Source: Crotophaga sulcirostris
Taxonomy: Eukaryota; Chordata; Aves; Cuculiformes; Crotophagidae
NCBI GenBank assembly: GCA_013397455.1
Contig: VYZB01000375.1
Span: forward strand, 253,458-317,457
DNA: 64,000 nt
Direction: 5' to 3'
The notes below the pieces were generated by a model. That model searched no databases and had not been told where the DNA came from. It was given only the letters and a program-made list of their open reading frames with translations. The position numbers and the translations under genes were made by a program. Each line of letters starts with the position of its first letter. The stretch's first letter is position 1. Positions 1 to 12,875 of this stretch are shown piece after piece.

Positions 1-159
1 GCAGACACTGGAGTGAGAGTGAGGTTTTATGTCCCACACATGGTGTGTCGTAATTGTGGCATTTTTACTTTCCATTAAAAAGTACCTCCAGGAGGGGAGG
101 ATGGGGGACTCGGTTCATTACTTCTATAAACCAAAGAAGAAACCCCAGACAAGCTTGAT

Positions 160-350
160 GAGTTGTTAAGTAGTCTTTAAAGAAGTCTTTAAATCAAGAT
201 TAGATGTCTTTCCTAAAGAGACTCTCTAGTTCAAGTAGAAGCTACAGGCCTAATAGAGGGATCACGGGTTAAATCCCATGTCTTGCATTATGGAAAAAAG
301 TCAAACTACATTAAAATAATGCTTTGTCTGGCCTTCAAATTTATGAGAGT
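160..350 (+). mobile_element. Ancient CR1 LINE relic, 3' end
   Basis: This stretch follows the 3' region of the old amniote CR1 layer best known from turtles and crocodilians. It has a segment reading TTTAAATCAAGATTAGATGT, then remnants of the 'tgcattatgg...gtcaaactacat' block and a terminal CTGGCCTT...TTTATGAGAG. Orientation is plus because the CTGGCCTT end lies at the right. It is heavily diverged, and no reading frame survives. The family call rests on remembered consensus wording, not an alignment. Confidence 0.55.
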
Positions 351-2265
351 ATAATTAGAATATAGTCATATAGTGTATTTAGCTAGACAGACAAAGGCAA
401 TATGAAACTATAGACAATTCCATGCTGAAAAGATAAATTTACTTATTGAAATGTTGGTCTTAAAAAAGGACAGAGGACTCAGGACAAAGTGAGCATAGGC
501 TGAGCATAAGAAATATTTTTCTGAACCTGTAGCTTTTCTTCCTGGAATCTGTCTAATGGATTTTAAAGAACTCCTTCTTCTATACCACTTTGAAGTACTT
601 TGAAATTTTATTGTATTATGTGTCCACAATCTCCCTTCCAGGGAAGGGTAACTACTACCCCACCTCTACTGCTCCTTTATGGACATTTTTGTGTGTTGTC
701 ACCCTGCTCAGCCCCTCAGAGTCCAAGCACTGAGTGGGGTTCAGAGACTTTCCGCAACGTTAGTGCTGGTGTCTTTGCATTGCTAGAAAACAAGGAATGA
801 CATTAAGATGAAGTGATTCTTCTCTGTGTATTAATTTTCCTGTGATAAGTACCAGATCTGGTCAAAGACACATGGGTGCTAAGAGAGCAGACTTCTTCAG
901 ACCGTATAATGGCCATCACCACGATAATTTCATGGATGACAGAGCCCTGCCGGAGTCTCTGCTGGGAAGCAGCTCCTCACTGAATTTGACCACTGTCCCT
1001 GCTCGCCCTCCCTCAGGACCAATTTGCATCTGAGGACTTTTCCCTGGGTCTCTGTCCCAGCTCTGCATTTTCCTCTCTCTCCCTTCTGCAACAGAAAAAA
1101 TCCAGATTTGGCCTGAATGCAAATATTCTTCTTTCTACCTAAAACTCTGAGAAGGGCTGAATGTTGGTGATATTCATGACAGGGATCAACACCAGTGTCT
1201 TCTTGCCATGGTTGGACAGTCCATTGTCTCCTGCAACCTCCTAAACCACAACCTCAGAGCCATATGAAATATTAATATGAAGCTTGGGATGCACATATGA
1301 AAACAAAATTAAATAGGCAATAAGAATACTAACTGAGCACTCAGGATGACATTTCTGACTCCAGTGACCTGAAATGAATCTGAAGGCAAAAGAGGTGTTA
1401 AATTCTTCTAATTTCTTCCAAATTTATAGAGCCTCCCCTGTAAGTTCTGTTACCTGTGTACGTGAGCCAAAGAAAGAATATAGAAAAGGACTGACAGTGA
1501 CAACCACATATTTATCTACTGACTCTTTTGCTCACCCTTTATTGTGTGAAATTCCTTCATTTAGACAGGGACAAATCCACATCTAAGGAAAGTAATATTG
1601 GAAGGAAAACTAACAAGCACACACGCAAAAAAAAAAAAGAATCAGAAATAAGGACTCAAAACATCAGTCTCTAGAGACCAGCGTAGTCTGGTGCAGAATA
1701 TCAACATAATAGCTAAGGCAAGATGACTGGAATTTGTGTTTGTGGGTATGGACTGGATTTGCTTGAAACAACTAAGATGCTTTGAAGTTCTTAAAGTCAT
1801 TATTGTTTAACAAAGTGATTCTGTATCACTCATTTCATGGCTGGAACAGCAAGATGAGGTTTTCTACTTGTAGCAAATGGTAATTTTGATTCTTTTGCTG
1901 GTATCTCCAATTTTTTACCCACCTCTCCTGCAAGAAAAGAGGAAGAAAACCTAACTTTGGTATTCCCAAAACAGCTGAAAGAGACAGATTTATGTTAACA
2001 TCATACTGAGAAGGGTCAGAAGCCAGGGTCCATTAAGCGATTGCTAAGTCCAGATGATTTCAAAACCAAGGTACCTTTGGTCATCTCCACTGACTCCCAA
2101 CTCTGTGTGCCAGAAACAATTTCAACTGTGCTGTATTTAGTCTATCAAACTCAGTAATTTTTTTTTTTAACCACTTCAGCCATCCTTATGTAATATTGTG
2201 CAACTCACTGGAGAATCTCTCTTCTTTACTTCCTTCCCTTTTTTTACTCCTTTGATCTCCCCTCT
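351..2265. other. Unannotated intergenic/intronic sequence
   Basis: No gene, RNA or repeat is recognised. Open frames are all under about 75 codons, overlap on both strands and show no domain. The only low-complexity feature is an A12 run near 1627. An octamer ATTTGCAT is present near 1022, which could be a POU-factor site but is expected by chance in a window of this size. Confidence 0.5.
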
Positions 2266-2402
2266 CAGTATCACAGTATCACAGTATCACAAGGTTGGAA
2301 AGGACCTCTGAGATCATCAAGTCCAATCTATAAGCCAACACTAACACCATCCCATCATCTAAACCATGGCACTTAGTGCCTCATCCAGTCTTCCCTTAAA
2401 TA
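2266..2402 (-). mobile_element. CR1 LINE, ACTGTGAT-tailed subfamily, 3' fragment
   Basis: On the plus strand it opens with three ATCACAGT octamers, then AAGGTTGGAAAGGACC and GAGATCATCAAGTCCAA, the reverse complement of the CR1 3' untranslated region. It runs through 'aaaccatggcac', which contains the ORF2 stop region, and is lost after about 2402. This is a short 5'-truncated copy that keeps only the last few ORF2 codons. The matching copies at 5575, 22742, 43263 and 47707 define the subfamily. Confidence 0.9.
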
Positions 2403-2944
2403 ATCCGAAATCTGCCTGCTGAAAGTCCAGCATGGATGTCCTATTCCTGCCTTTTCTTGTTACGTTATTCACAAAAAACTCAATTATCTAATCTCAGTTA
2501 TCTCTTCCTATAGATACATTCCCTCTAAGGGGAATTCAGACTTTAGACACCTTAGAAAGTCTCTTTCTAAAACCTGTATCCAAACAAAGGACTTCTGTGA
2601 ATCAGCAGGGGTAACAGGGAGGGCCAAGACCACCACAATTTCAGTGAAAAAACACCTACACTATTCTCCAACTTGTACCTTCTTGCAGTTTTTGCGGTTT
2701 TAATAGAGAAGCACCTGTGTTTGATGTGTTCCCAAAGCTGTGGGTCTGACGTCTGACTTTCTGAAAGCCATGACTGTGTATTTGCTCCAATAGGACAAAA
2801 TGAAGTTTTAGATGCAGAGGCAAGATTTCAAGGTTTTGGATTAAGAAAAAATCTGCCGAGGACCCCAAAGCAGACAGCAATGTAAGCTCCAGAGCCTGCT
2901 GAAATCATGGGAGAATGAATCAAGTCCCTGTACAAGTCTGCAGA
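2403..2944. other. Unannotated sequence
   Basis: Nothing recognisable is present. The open frames are short and unsupported. Confidence 0.5.
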
Positions 2945-3410
2945 CTACTTAGAGGTGGTGGTAATGTTTGCTATGTTGTTGTCAACCCCTTTGCCAGTTA
3001 TCAGCAGCAGAACTGCAGCTGTCTGCTGAATAACACATTTGTTTATACAGTAGAACGAGAATATTTGTGTGCGCAGCAAACTCCTTGGGGGTATAAACAA
3101 AGTGTTTCTGAAGAGGCCCAGTGTCATTAGAATAATCAAGACTTGTAGGATGATAAACAGAGTCACAAACAGAAAGTACTACATAGACTCTCGAGTGCGG
3201 TATCGCATCTGGTGTCGAGTCCCGAGGACGATCTGTTCAAACAGCTTTTCCTGTGGCGCGGACATAGGTTGCTGCGTGCTTTACAGAGGAACCAAGGGCG
3301 AGACATGGTCATGGTGCATTTTTGATGAGACCTCGTCAGCAGCATGCTGGCATGGAGCAGAAAAACTCTTTTTCATTTCAAAAGACCTTTTACCTATGAG
3401 AACCATGTGA
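2945..3410 (-). other. CpG-rich patch with an interrupted membrane-protein-like frame
   Basis: From about 3190 to 3310 CpG dinucleotides are dense (at least ten) in a window that is otherwise AT-rich and CpG-poor. On the minus strand one frame runs from an ATG near 3380 through two in-frame stops (near 3283 and 3166) to a stop at 2945. Just after the second stop comes a hydrophobic stretch of about 23 residues beginning YFLFVTLFIILQV, long enough for one membrane span and preceded by a basic stretch (RHQMRYRTRE). The plus strand also carries a 113-codon open frame (3069-3410) with no recognised domain. It could be a decayed first exon or pseudogene, a CpG-rich regulatory element, or chance. 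I do not recognise a family. Confidence 0.25.
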
Positions 3411-5574
3411 AATCTATCGCAGTGGAAGAATAACCACTTTCTTTTACCAAAGAGATCAGACTAAGGCCAAGGTCCCACTGTGGTATATTCATATTGTTCT
3501 CACAGTCTGTATGATGGATACTGCCTCCTCCCAGCTACTCTATATGAGTTAATTGTGTCCATGGCAGTCAAGATTGTGACCATCTACTGTGGGCCAGTCA
3601 TACAAGCTGCAGAATGTTTGACCTGGGATTTGGAGCATCCTAAATATTTCTTCTGTGGTCCTGTGACAATTATTAATTTTCTAAGTGTCCTTTTGAGTAC
3701 AAAGAGTGCAAACCAGCTCTTTCATGACATAGTTAACACCCTGAAAAAGAATTGCAGGGTACTGAGCGTGTCCTGAGGGCATATGGAAATGTTTGAGAGT
3801 GAAAATCCTCAGGGTACAGTGTGAAACACTCTCTCAGAAAGGAGTAAAAAGCAACCCCTGTTGGAATGGACTCTGGAAATCATCATCTTGCCAGCTGTGG
3901 ATGTGCTGTGTCTAGCTTATGAAAGGGAGCCTAGGAGTGAATAGTCGTACCTTGGTGTCAATATCCCATCACCCTGCTATCTTGTGCTGTTATTGTAGAA
4001 ACTCTTCTCAGTACTGGTTTGCAGTTGTCAATAAAAAAAGAGGATACAGTGAAGACAATCAGGTGGTCAGCCAATGTAACAATTCTGGCAAACTCTTAAA
4101 GGTTTCCCGTGGAAAATCAAGTCTTAGAGACTTCCCTTGGAGTTGGAGTATGGATTAAATGATGAAGTTAGGCATAGCTTCTGAAATGGCTAAGTGAGAT
4201 TTAGCCTTGATTTCCCTGTCTCATGAAAAGTAGAACATACATAGAAATTCCAATGAAAAATGGTCTTCTTTCAGGAAAGTGCATGGAATCCTAAGTTGGC
4301 TGATAAGCAAAAAGAGGGAAGCAATGCGTAAAGGAGAGTTACAGTGATGAGAAGGTAGTTAAGTCCTGCCAGAAGAGCAGAGGCGTTCCTGAATCTGGGT
4401 TTGGTGACAGTCACAAAGATGAGTAGTGCAACAATTTCAGTCCTATTCTTTCAATACCATAAAGCAAATATTGCCTCCTACTTCACTAACTTTATCAAGT
4501 GACATGAATTGTACATATACTGTCATGAAATAATTTCTATGAGAACAGTGGACTGAAATGGTTAATTATGACAGTGTCATTTTATTATTTTACAAATGCT
4601 GAGATCCCATGTGTGCAGCATAAACCAAAGGTCTGCATTTTACACATATATTTATTTGGTGCTGATAACTTGGTGAGCTGTGAAGATTAGTACAGCCATA
4701 ATGAGTTGGTTAAGAAGGAAGAAAGGAAGAAAAACAGGCATAAAGTTAATAAAAACATGCCTAGGGCTTTTGACTTCTTGACTTCAGTCTCCTTCTCACA
4801 GCAGTGTGGTGAGTGACAGAAGTCCTCTGAAGCCTGCTCATTTTGTTATATTCCTTCTGTCCTGTTTTTCCTCTTCACTGAATTCAGGTTCTTACTCTGA
4901 AGGTTAAAGATCTCTCCTTAAGTGTATTGCATCTGTTCACTTGTAGAAACACCATGTTCTCAAAATTCACGTACAGCTAATTAATTTTCTCTTTCCTGCT
5001 CCTAGCTTCCCAGTCTTTTCCTTTACCTCTCTCCCATTGCCCATCTAGAAAACAATCAAAAGACAGCTATCAAAGATTGTAGAAATTCTGGCAGGAAGAA
5101 GCTCAGATGAATGGAGCAGTTGGTCTGCTATCTTCACCAAGAGATATATCCATACAAAAGAAAAGAAAAGCTTTATCTAATCCAGGGTTCCTTCTCCAAT
5201 GCTATCCAAGAGATGATGCCTGGATAAAAGACACAGGAGGCAGAGATTAATTGTTTAATCATACCTCCAAGCCTCTTGTATTTGCAAATCCCACTACCCA
5301 CCTGCCTATATTGTCCAAACTGTGTTTGGTTTCTCCTCCCCATTTCTAACACTTGACATAGTTCAGACCTCCTTCATCAGCCTCACATATTTTTGCTCCT
5401 TAGGTCTGCACCATTTAATTCTTGTGGTTTGGCCTCCTCCCATAAATTTCCTTCTCTGGTTCTACCAGCAGCAGTCCTAGTCCTGATGTAGTGCCAGGTC
5501 AGTTGTCAAAAGGTGCATCGCGTCCTCTTTGTAGAGCTGGTGGATGGGCAAGGTGGATGGGTTTCAGAAGAGAC
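3411..5574. other. Unannotated sequence
   Basis: No gene or transposon is recognised. The 98-codon plus-strand frame at 3480-3776 and the 79-codon frame at 3919-4158 lack domains and look like chance openings. AT-rich sequence without strong repeats fills the rest. Confidence 0.5.
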
Positions 5575-5970
5575 ATCACAGTCTCACAGTATCACAGTAT
5601 TACAAGGTTGGAAAGGATCTTTGAGATCATCGTGTCCAACTTATAACTAACACCAACTCATCATCTAAACCATGGTACTCAGTGCCTCATCCAATCTCCT
5701 CTTAAACACCTCCAGGGTTGGTGACTCCACCACCTTCCCAGACAGCGCATTCCAATGGCCAATCACCCTTTCACTGAAGAACTTCTTCCTAATATCAAGC
5801 CTAAACTTTCCCTGATGAAGCTTGAGTCCATGTCCTCTAGTTCTGTCACTGGTCACCTGAGAGAAGAGACCAATCCCTGCCTGACTACAACCTCCTTTTA
5901 GGCAGTTGTAGAGAGCAATAAGGTCACCCCTGAACCTCCTCTTCTCCAGGCTAAACAGCCCCAGCTCCCT
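5575..5970 (-). mobile_element. CR1 LINE, ACTGTGAT-tailed subfamily, 396-bp copy
   Basis: The element reads right to left. It is truncated at about 5970 in the part encoding the end of the reverse transcriptase ORF2. An open frame of 63 codons (5665-5856) carries the hallmark CR1 C-terminus: [29 protein letters not shown] and [11 protein letters not shown], then a stop. About 90 bp of 3' UTR follow, ending in ATCACAGT octamers. Upstream codons (5860-5970) also match ORF2 ('gagaagagaccaatccctgcctg' region), but the frame is not continuous. It encodes no functional protein because the 5' end is missing. Confidence 0.95.
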
Positions 5971-8900
5971 CTACCATCATCATCTCTCGATGATGTTTGC
6001 ATTTTTTCCTATTAAGTTGCTATGCAAATCTGGTCAGTCTAATTCTGTAACTGCTCTGTTCACCACACTATCTTATGAAATGGTAAGGACTGGTATGTAC
6101 AATGGCCAACAATCATTGTTTTACATTTCAGGAAAGTGTTGCTGCTTTTTCCTCAGTGGTTTGAATAACCCAAGTATATTGTCTCTCCCCATCTCTTTGT
6201 CACATATGTGCAAGAGCAACCAAAAACAATCTTGCAAATTTGAAGCGCTATCCCTCTGTTCTGCTGTTTCACCTGTTTGTGCTGCAATACGTGTAGGCTT
6301 TGAATCTGCACCAACTGGATGTGGAAGCTGACCAGAAATGAACCAGTTCCTCTTCACAAATTCAACTACAGATGGATGCCAGCATGGCTTGTTAGGATGG
6401 TCTCCTTACAGTCAAACTAAACTAAACGGGTCCGGGGTACATTTCTGAGTATTGACCCTCAATCATATACACTGATAAATAGTTGACATACTTTCTGCCA
6501 TGATTTCAACTTCAACTAATTTAGACAATTGAAATTGTTTCTTATTCATCAAATCCGCAGGCACATTAAACCAAAAGTAACCACCTAATCTTACTTCCCA
6601 AGATATGTGGCCTGGGAAATTTCACCCAGCACTTCCCAAGTGGAATGCATCTTGTTGGAAGATATTTCGTTTGAATTTTTGTTCTGCCTGAATAACAGAG
6701 TTGTCCAAAATAATGGGTAAAATTAAAGTTCATGTAAAAGCATGAGGGATTGGGAGTTTTTTCCTATCCTGTACACCAACTAGTTTTGTTCTGAACAAAT
6801 CATATCACCCTGCCCCCTAGACTCCACATATCTTGGAAGGATACAGCGTTCATCTGATTGAAAGCACCCATATCCGCCCCTGATTGTTGCTGTTCAGCAG
6901 GTACAGAGCAGGAAATAAGTGTAGGCAAACTCTTCTAAGAAGCAAGCAATAAAACACAGGAAGACTTTCAGAGTGGATAATGGGGAAAAGGGGTAAGTTT
7001 GGATCCTGATTGTTGATGTTGGTCAGTGGTAAGGCAACTACACAGTCATTTCAATTCAACAGCTGCTGCAGCAGCTCCTATACATAAAAGCTGTGGAGCC
7101 AAATAAGTTTGTGCTGACCTAAATTCCCCTTTTTCTGTCACCAGCTCCCTGTAACATCAACACAAGATGGTTCTTGTGCTTCCCCCAACTTCTGCCTTTC
7201 CATCCTTCCATTGCTGGTGGTATGTCATTTGCTGCACAGATGTTTCTCCCAAGCCATTGCAAGGTTATTTTTCAAGTGACTTCTTCCAACAGATGTTCCC
7301 TAGTTCCCAGGTGTATGCGTTGTCCTCTCCACTGAGCTGAAACTCAGCGATGCGCTTGACATATTGCAACGCCGCCGTCTCTTTGAGCTGGAGGGTCTGC
7401 AACATTGCACATCACTGACATCTCTCTGCTCCTGCCAGGCTGCTTGGTGGCAGTTTCCCTCAGCAACAGGGCTCCCTGCTTGTCTTCTTGCTTGTTTTTC
7501 AGGTTACAAACTCACTACCTGCGCCGCACAAATCAGCTTTCTGTGATGCCTGAAATGAACTTTTATAATTTATGTGACCTGTGTGCCCAAAAGAAGAATT
7601 AACTTCACCTATCATTCAAGCATCCAAGTCCCATTTCCCTGTAGAGTCAGAGAGGAAAGCCAGATGTAATAGCTAAAGGATATCTATAAAGCAGTGTTTT
7701 GAATAAAATACCTTCTCCTTCCCTTTACCTGGGGACTCAAGGTCATATAACCATGTACAGTAGGAAAGCTGAATAAACTGCTGAACTATTTCCCTCAGAG
7801 TCCATAAGATAAGTCTAACTTAGCTCCTGCGGTAGATGGCTAAATACAGGTATTTGTCCTTGCCTTCCTCTACAATCTCTGTTTGCCCGTACAATTCCGA
7901 TGATTTCCTAGCTTTCATCTTTTGGCACTAATTTAACTCTTTTTTTAAACATCACAGGGGTGCAGACTGGCTCGCAATGACAGCCCTGTTTGGTTCAGCT
8001 AATATCTGGGCTAGCTTTAGCCTCAGGCTATGGAACAACTCCTTGCAAGCCTTCTGTGAGACAAAATGATAAGTAGAATCCTTAATTATTATTATTTTAA
8101 AATGGATACTATATATTGAACTCAAAGAAACAGCAATCCGTATTTAGAGGTAGAAGAAAACCTGTAAAGAAATTTCCTCTCCCCATCCTTTCCCATAATT
8201 TCTCCCATCTGAACTCTTTCCTCTTGCTGTCACGCAGGTGGCCATGGGCAGGAAAAAACGATGGAGAGAAATCCTCAGAATGACTCTTCGTAGATAAACA
8301 ATCTTGGACTGTAATAGCAACAGGGCTATAGCTGATGGATGCCACCTATTAGCACTCAGCTGAAGTAGGCAACAATGTGAACATAGTTTTGATCCTAATT
8401 GTATCTATGCCAGGAAGGACAAACTGGCTCTTGCAGATGCGTGAGGACTGAGAGCCTGTGCACTTGGAGTATTTCATCAAAAAGCAGAGGTTGTACCTCC
8501 TGTCCCAACCATCCTGTTGGCAGCAGTAGGTACAGCAAGCCATTTCTTCGTGGCTTTTCTTCCAGTTCTCTGTCTCAGATTGGCCCCTTCATTTCATTTC
8601 TCCCCTTTTGTTGAAGGCGCAGCTCTCTTCTCACCCTTGGATCATCAAAATTCAGTATTTTAGCTCCTGACTGCGGAGCCACAGCAGTGGAGAAAGGAAC
8701 TTGTGTACTTACTGCCAGGAAGCTTGCAGAAGTGGGATCAAGATGCATCTCCTGCCAGACATTTTGGCTACATCTCTGCTAGCGAGCTAAGCAGTGTCAG
8801 GATGAGCTCTCTGTCCCCAAGGCCAGCTGGCATGATCGAGCCATTTCCTTGGTATTAAACAATCTCAGCTCCAAAACAAAATAACCAATTCCAACTTGCC

Positions 8901-11025
8901 TACTGGGGACAGTGCCTGCTGGATGCTGGCTCCTGAGCCTGGGAATTGTCTAGAACAGTGTTAGCTAGCCTAGACCAACAACGTGCCAGGGACCACCTGG
9001 GTAGTCACAGAGGCTGTTAAATTCCAGTGTTCGCTTCTGTGCAATGGTACTGGTTTGTCTGCTGACACAAAGCCCGCGCAGATATGCATGTACAGAGACA
9101 CACAAATGCCTGTGTGCATGCATGTAAGCACCAGTGGGTAAGCATATGAAATTCCCTAAGCAAGTACCTCCATAGCCTCCCTCCCTTCCCACCAGCTTGT
9201 TGAAGTCACGCTGCTTGAATATGAGCGAGCAGCTGCTTTTCTAGGGAGGTTTGATTTCACTGTTGCTGATTTTTTCCTTGTAATTTACAATATTGGTGCC
9301 TACTGTTTTACACAGATCCATTTTACACCTTTACGAATCATTATAAGGGCTAGAAGAATGAATCGCTTTTGAAAGTTAAGTCAGCAAGAAGTAGGATAAC
9401 CTGAATGCCAGCACCCCACCATGAACTGCAGCTTGATCTCTATCAAGAAAATGCAGGTGAGGTAATTAATGCCTGATATAGAGGTGCAGACAGATGTAAG
9501 CTTGCATTTTAAGATGGTTAAATACAAGCTAGCTGCTGCCTACAGCCTAATTTGCCGATGGATACCAGTATGATCTGAGATTGCATTTCCACCACAGTCT
9601 AAACCTGCCTGGTGACATCTATACTAAAAAGTCCAAACTGAGCTGAGTGCAGGCTTGAGTCTACACATCTTGCCATCTGTATTGGTGCACTTAGCACAGC
9701 TCTCATGGTTCTGATCCGAGCCAAACAGCACACTCGTCGTTGATCATGGTTCAAGACCAACATGAAAGAGGGATTTATGCTGGTAAGCTAGACTTTTGTT
9801 GGTGTGGTAGGGAAGTCTGATTGCTGTGGTGCAAGCAGTGTCGTGTCATATGGTTTTAGAATGACTTGGGATTGGTTCTGCCTATTCATTAGTGTAGATT
9901 GGTCCTTAGACATATGCTTGTGTGTTTCTGTTCTGATATCCCAGTAGCATGTTCTCATCCACCTTGAGCCATTCTAATGCAGCTGTGTGGTTAATTAGTC
10001 TGGCCGAAAACTAGTCCAAGGTAAGAAATGTATTAACTTTAATCAACCAATAACAATCGTCCATTGCCTTTTTTCAGTGCAAGAGGAGAGGGTAGGTCTG
10101 CACACACAAGTCTAGGGGAGAGAAGAGCATAACGTCACATCACACCACGCTAGACTTTAATCAGTTTAACTTTTCTTGGAGCTGGTGCTTGGCTGGAAAA
10201 ACTGAAGAACCACAAAGATACCCTGGGAAGTTGTGTTCAATGCATCAACTGGTGTTTTATGAATGATAAAACTTGCTTTGGGTTCCCTCTATCAGTTCCA
10301 ATAAGTTCACATGCATTTGTATAACCAGAGAAGCACAGTCCTAGTTAGACTCCCTTGCCCTTCAGCAGGGTTTATAATCACAAGGGTTACATTGCTTAAA
10401 GGATTCAAGATCTGGCTGTGTGTTTGTCTGCCAACTCTGTTGTACGTGCAAAGAGAAAGATATAAAAAATAGTACTTTTAGTAATGTATTCAAGTTCTGC
10501 TATCACATGCAAATACGCACAAACACGCACCAATTTTGACATATTTTTGAAGCTGTATTTATGAATGTAAATATACATCACAAGTATTTAAAAGAACAAG
10601 ACTGAAATCTTTCTTTAGACAAACAGCCTCCCGCTGAAAGGACACTGAGAGAATGATAGAAAAAGGGGCATCATTTGAAATGGAGGGTTTGAGTCCCTTG
10701 GTTTGTCATATTTGAATGGAAATAACATTAAAGAAGAGACAAATGAAAAGCTCCAGGTGTTCTAAGAAACCATTATGCTCACAGGGAAAAAGAAGGAGGA
10801 GGGAAAGCAATAGAACAGATAACTGCTAGAGGCAAAGGATATTATTACTATTTTATTATTACTATTACTTACAAATATTATTATTAATTAATAGCAAACA
10901 TATACAAGTAAAGAATTAAATCAGCCCAGTAAAAATATCAGAAGTGGAAAACTGGCACTATTTTTAACCCATTACACAAAAACATCTTTGGTATTCACAT
11001 TTATCCTCTTCCCCAGTACTTTTGG
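5971..11025. other. Unannotated 5-kb stretch
   Basis: No gene, RNA or confident transposon is seen. The notable simple sequence is an (ATT)n-like run at 10840-10892. Open frames reach only 78 codons and have no family features. Composition is ordinary AT-rich intergenic or intronic DNA. Confidence 0.5.
10840..10892. repeat. Imperfect (ATT)n microsatellite
   Basis: A run of ATT trinucleotides with ACT and ACTTACAA interruptions, ending in ATTAATTAATAG. Confidence 0.8.
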
Positions 11026-11047
11026 AAATAAATAAATAAATAAATAA
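11026..11047. repeat. (AAAT)n microsatellite
   Basis: About five AAAT units stand directly before the 3' end of the old CR1 relic that follows. They may have grown from that element's terminal repeat. Confidence 0.85.
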
Positions 11048-11049
11048 CT

Positions 11050-11410
11050 AGATTCATATATTCATAGATTTTTAAGGCCAGAAGGGAACATTACAATCAA
11101 CTTGCCTGAGCCTCTCCTGAAAACAGCGTTTCTAATTCTATTCTTATGTCTGACCCATAACTTTTCTGGGCTGCACCATACCTTTCCAAACTGCACGTAG
11201 TTCTGATTTAAGCACTTCAAGCAACGGAGAGTCCACTCATATTCCTTGGTGAGTTGATTTGATAGTTAATTACTCTCACTGCTAAGTGTTCTGTTGTTGT
11301 TTTCAGTCTGAAATCACCTAGATCCAACTCTAGGACATGGGATTTTGGGTAGCTTTTTCCTACCAAATCACAGAACTCTCAGCCCTCTATAAATAAGTAA
11401 TGTCCACCTG
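11050..11410 (-). mobile_element. Ancient CR1 LINE relic
   Basis: The left edge, TTCATAGATTTTTAAGGCCA followed by GAAGGGAAC and ATTACAATCA, is the reverse complement of the turtle-type CR1 3' end. Farther in, 'gagagtccactc', 'ttgatagttaattactctcactgc' and 'cagtctgaaatcacctagatccaac' fall in the order expected for the old family. Many small insertions and deletions make it much older than the ACTGTGAT or ATTCTATG copies. The right boundary is uncertain. Confidence 0.65.
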
Positions 11411-12580
11411 TAAAAGCTTTGGCCTTCTTTTCTAGTTCCTAAAATCACATTAATTTTGTCACCATGCTCAATCAGCCTCTTCATTTTACAACATCCCGTG
11501 GTCTTTGAGCAGTAAAGGAGTCGATTTTCCAAAATATTTAGAAACCCACTGCAACTCACCTGTACCTTAGCCCTGAAAGCATGTGGCCTTCAGTTTGTTC
11601 TCTGCCTACAAAGTTTGTTAAGCACTTCGAGAGCTTTGGATGAAAGCCATCGTATAAGTGAGCATTATTGCACTGTCATTATTATTGTGTTGTCATTCTG
11701 TGTTCGGCCTTTTAGAATTGTTTCAGCCTGCTGTAGCTCTTGCAGTTTAATTTCTTTTCTTTAAACTAACGGCCCCATTGAACAAAGGAAGTAAGTGTGG
11801 GGACATTAAAAATAGACTGAGTTTTCTGTATTATTACTATTACTGCTGCAAGTTCACAGCTTACCCCATTATGACTCCAACTCATTACAATGAGTGCCAA
11901 GAATGTGCAGCAATAACAGGCTGCATTTCTGTAAAGTGAGACTTGCAATACCACTTGCTGAGCAAAAATACCCAAGGAAAAGCAGTTTTTAGGCAGTGGA
12001 CTGATCCTACTGGATGGGCTGCTATACATCAGACTTTAATGGGTTTTGCTGCATGTGTGCTAGGTAAATAGAGAGATCCCATTTCTTTTTTCCAGTTCCT
12101 ACTACCCTCAGAGCTATAAGGAGTGGGGAGCAGAAAGCAGAGGCATCCAAGGTGGATCCATAAGGGCTACCCCTGTAAGAACTGGTTGCACTGAGGTTGG
12201 TGCCATCATGACTTCGTGGGCATCCACAGGCTTGAGGTCACACTGGACAGGGTAAACAGGGTTGAGAGCCTTCAGCTGGTGGTTCCAACCTAAATTCATG
12301 AGAGGCAGAAAACTGTGAAAGCTCTAATACATGCTCTACATTGCATGGCCTTCTCTAGTGGTTGTGAGCTCAGATGTACCTTGTTTTTAGAGAGGAGGAA
12401 GCCAAGGCAGCAGTTTCCTGTTCACATAGTTAGTTGAAGTGCAGGCTACCTGTCCCATCTCACCAATACACATTTCTGATACTTTCTTTGGACCATCATT
12501 ACTGCCTGAGTGGCCAAGATAAGAAATGGATGGAGAAACTGGTTTGGTTTCAAACAGAGCCCTTCTGCAGGTTGACTCTG
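11411..12580. other. Unannotated sequence with a possible MIR-like segment
   Basis: No gene is recognised. Positions 12378-12470 weakly resemble a reverse-oriented MIR-type SINE: GAGGAGGAAGCCAAGGCAG is followed by TTCACATAGTTAGTTGAAG, in the place of the family's 'gaggaaactgaggc' and 'tcacacagctagtaag'. That match is only suggestive. The 87-codon minus frame at 11766-12029 has no domain. Confidence 0.3.
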
Positions 12581-12875
12581 ATCATAGAATTGTAGAATCA
12601 TGGAATGGTTTGGGTTGGAAGGGACCTTAAAGTTCATTCCATTTCAACCCTGCTGCCTTGGGCAGGGACATTTTCCACTGGATCAGGTTGCTCAAATCTT
12701 CATCTGATCTGGCTTTGAACACCCCCATGGACGGAACATCTGTAACTTCTCTGGACAATCTGTTCCAGTTCCTCACCATCCCCACAGTAAAAAAACCCTT
12801 CCTAATATCTAATCAAAATCTCCTCTCCTTCAGCTTAAAATCATTAGCACTCATCCTACAACTCCAGTTGTCATG
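12581..12875 (-). mobile_element. CR1 LINE, ATTCTATG-tailed type, 295-bp 3' copy
   Basis: It begins on the plus strand with ATCATAGAATTGTAGAATCA and GGTTTGGGTTGGAAGGGACC, the classical avian CR1 3' UTR in reverse. It runs on through 'ccactggatcaggttgctcaaa' and 'cttcctaatatctaatc' into ORF2. In-frame stops and indels have destroyed the coding part. It is older and of a different subfamily from the ACTGTGAT copies. Confidence 0.9.

Noticed and set aside
5665..5856. Small conserved open frame that recurs at 22852, 43372, 47783, 52588 and 60424, which could be mistaken for a multigene family
   Set aside because: It is the C-terminal end of CR1 ORF2 in 5'-truncated retrotransposon copies.
12378..12470. 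Reverse MIR-like SINE
   Set aside because: Only two short blocks match the expected order; not enough for a confident call without a profile search.
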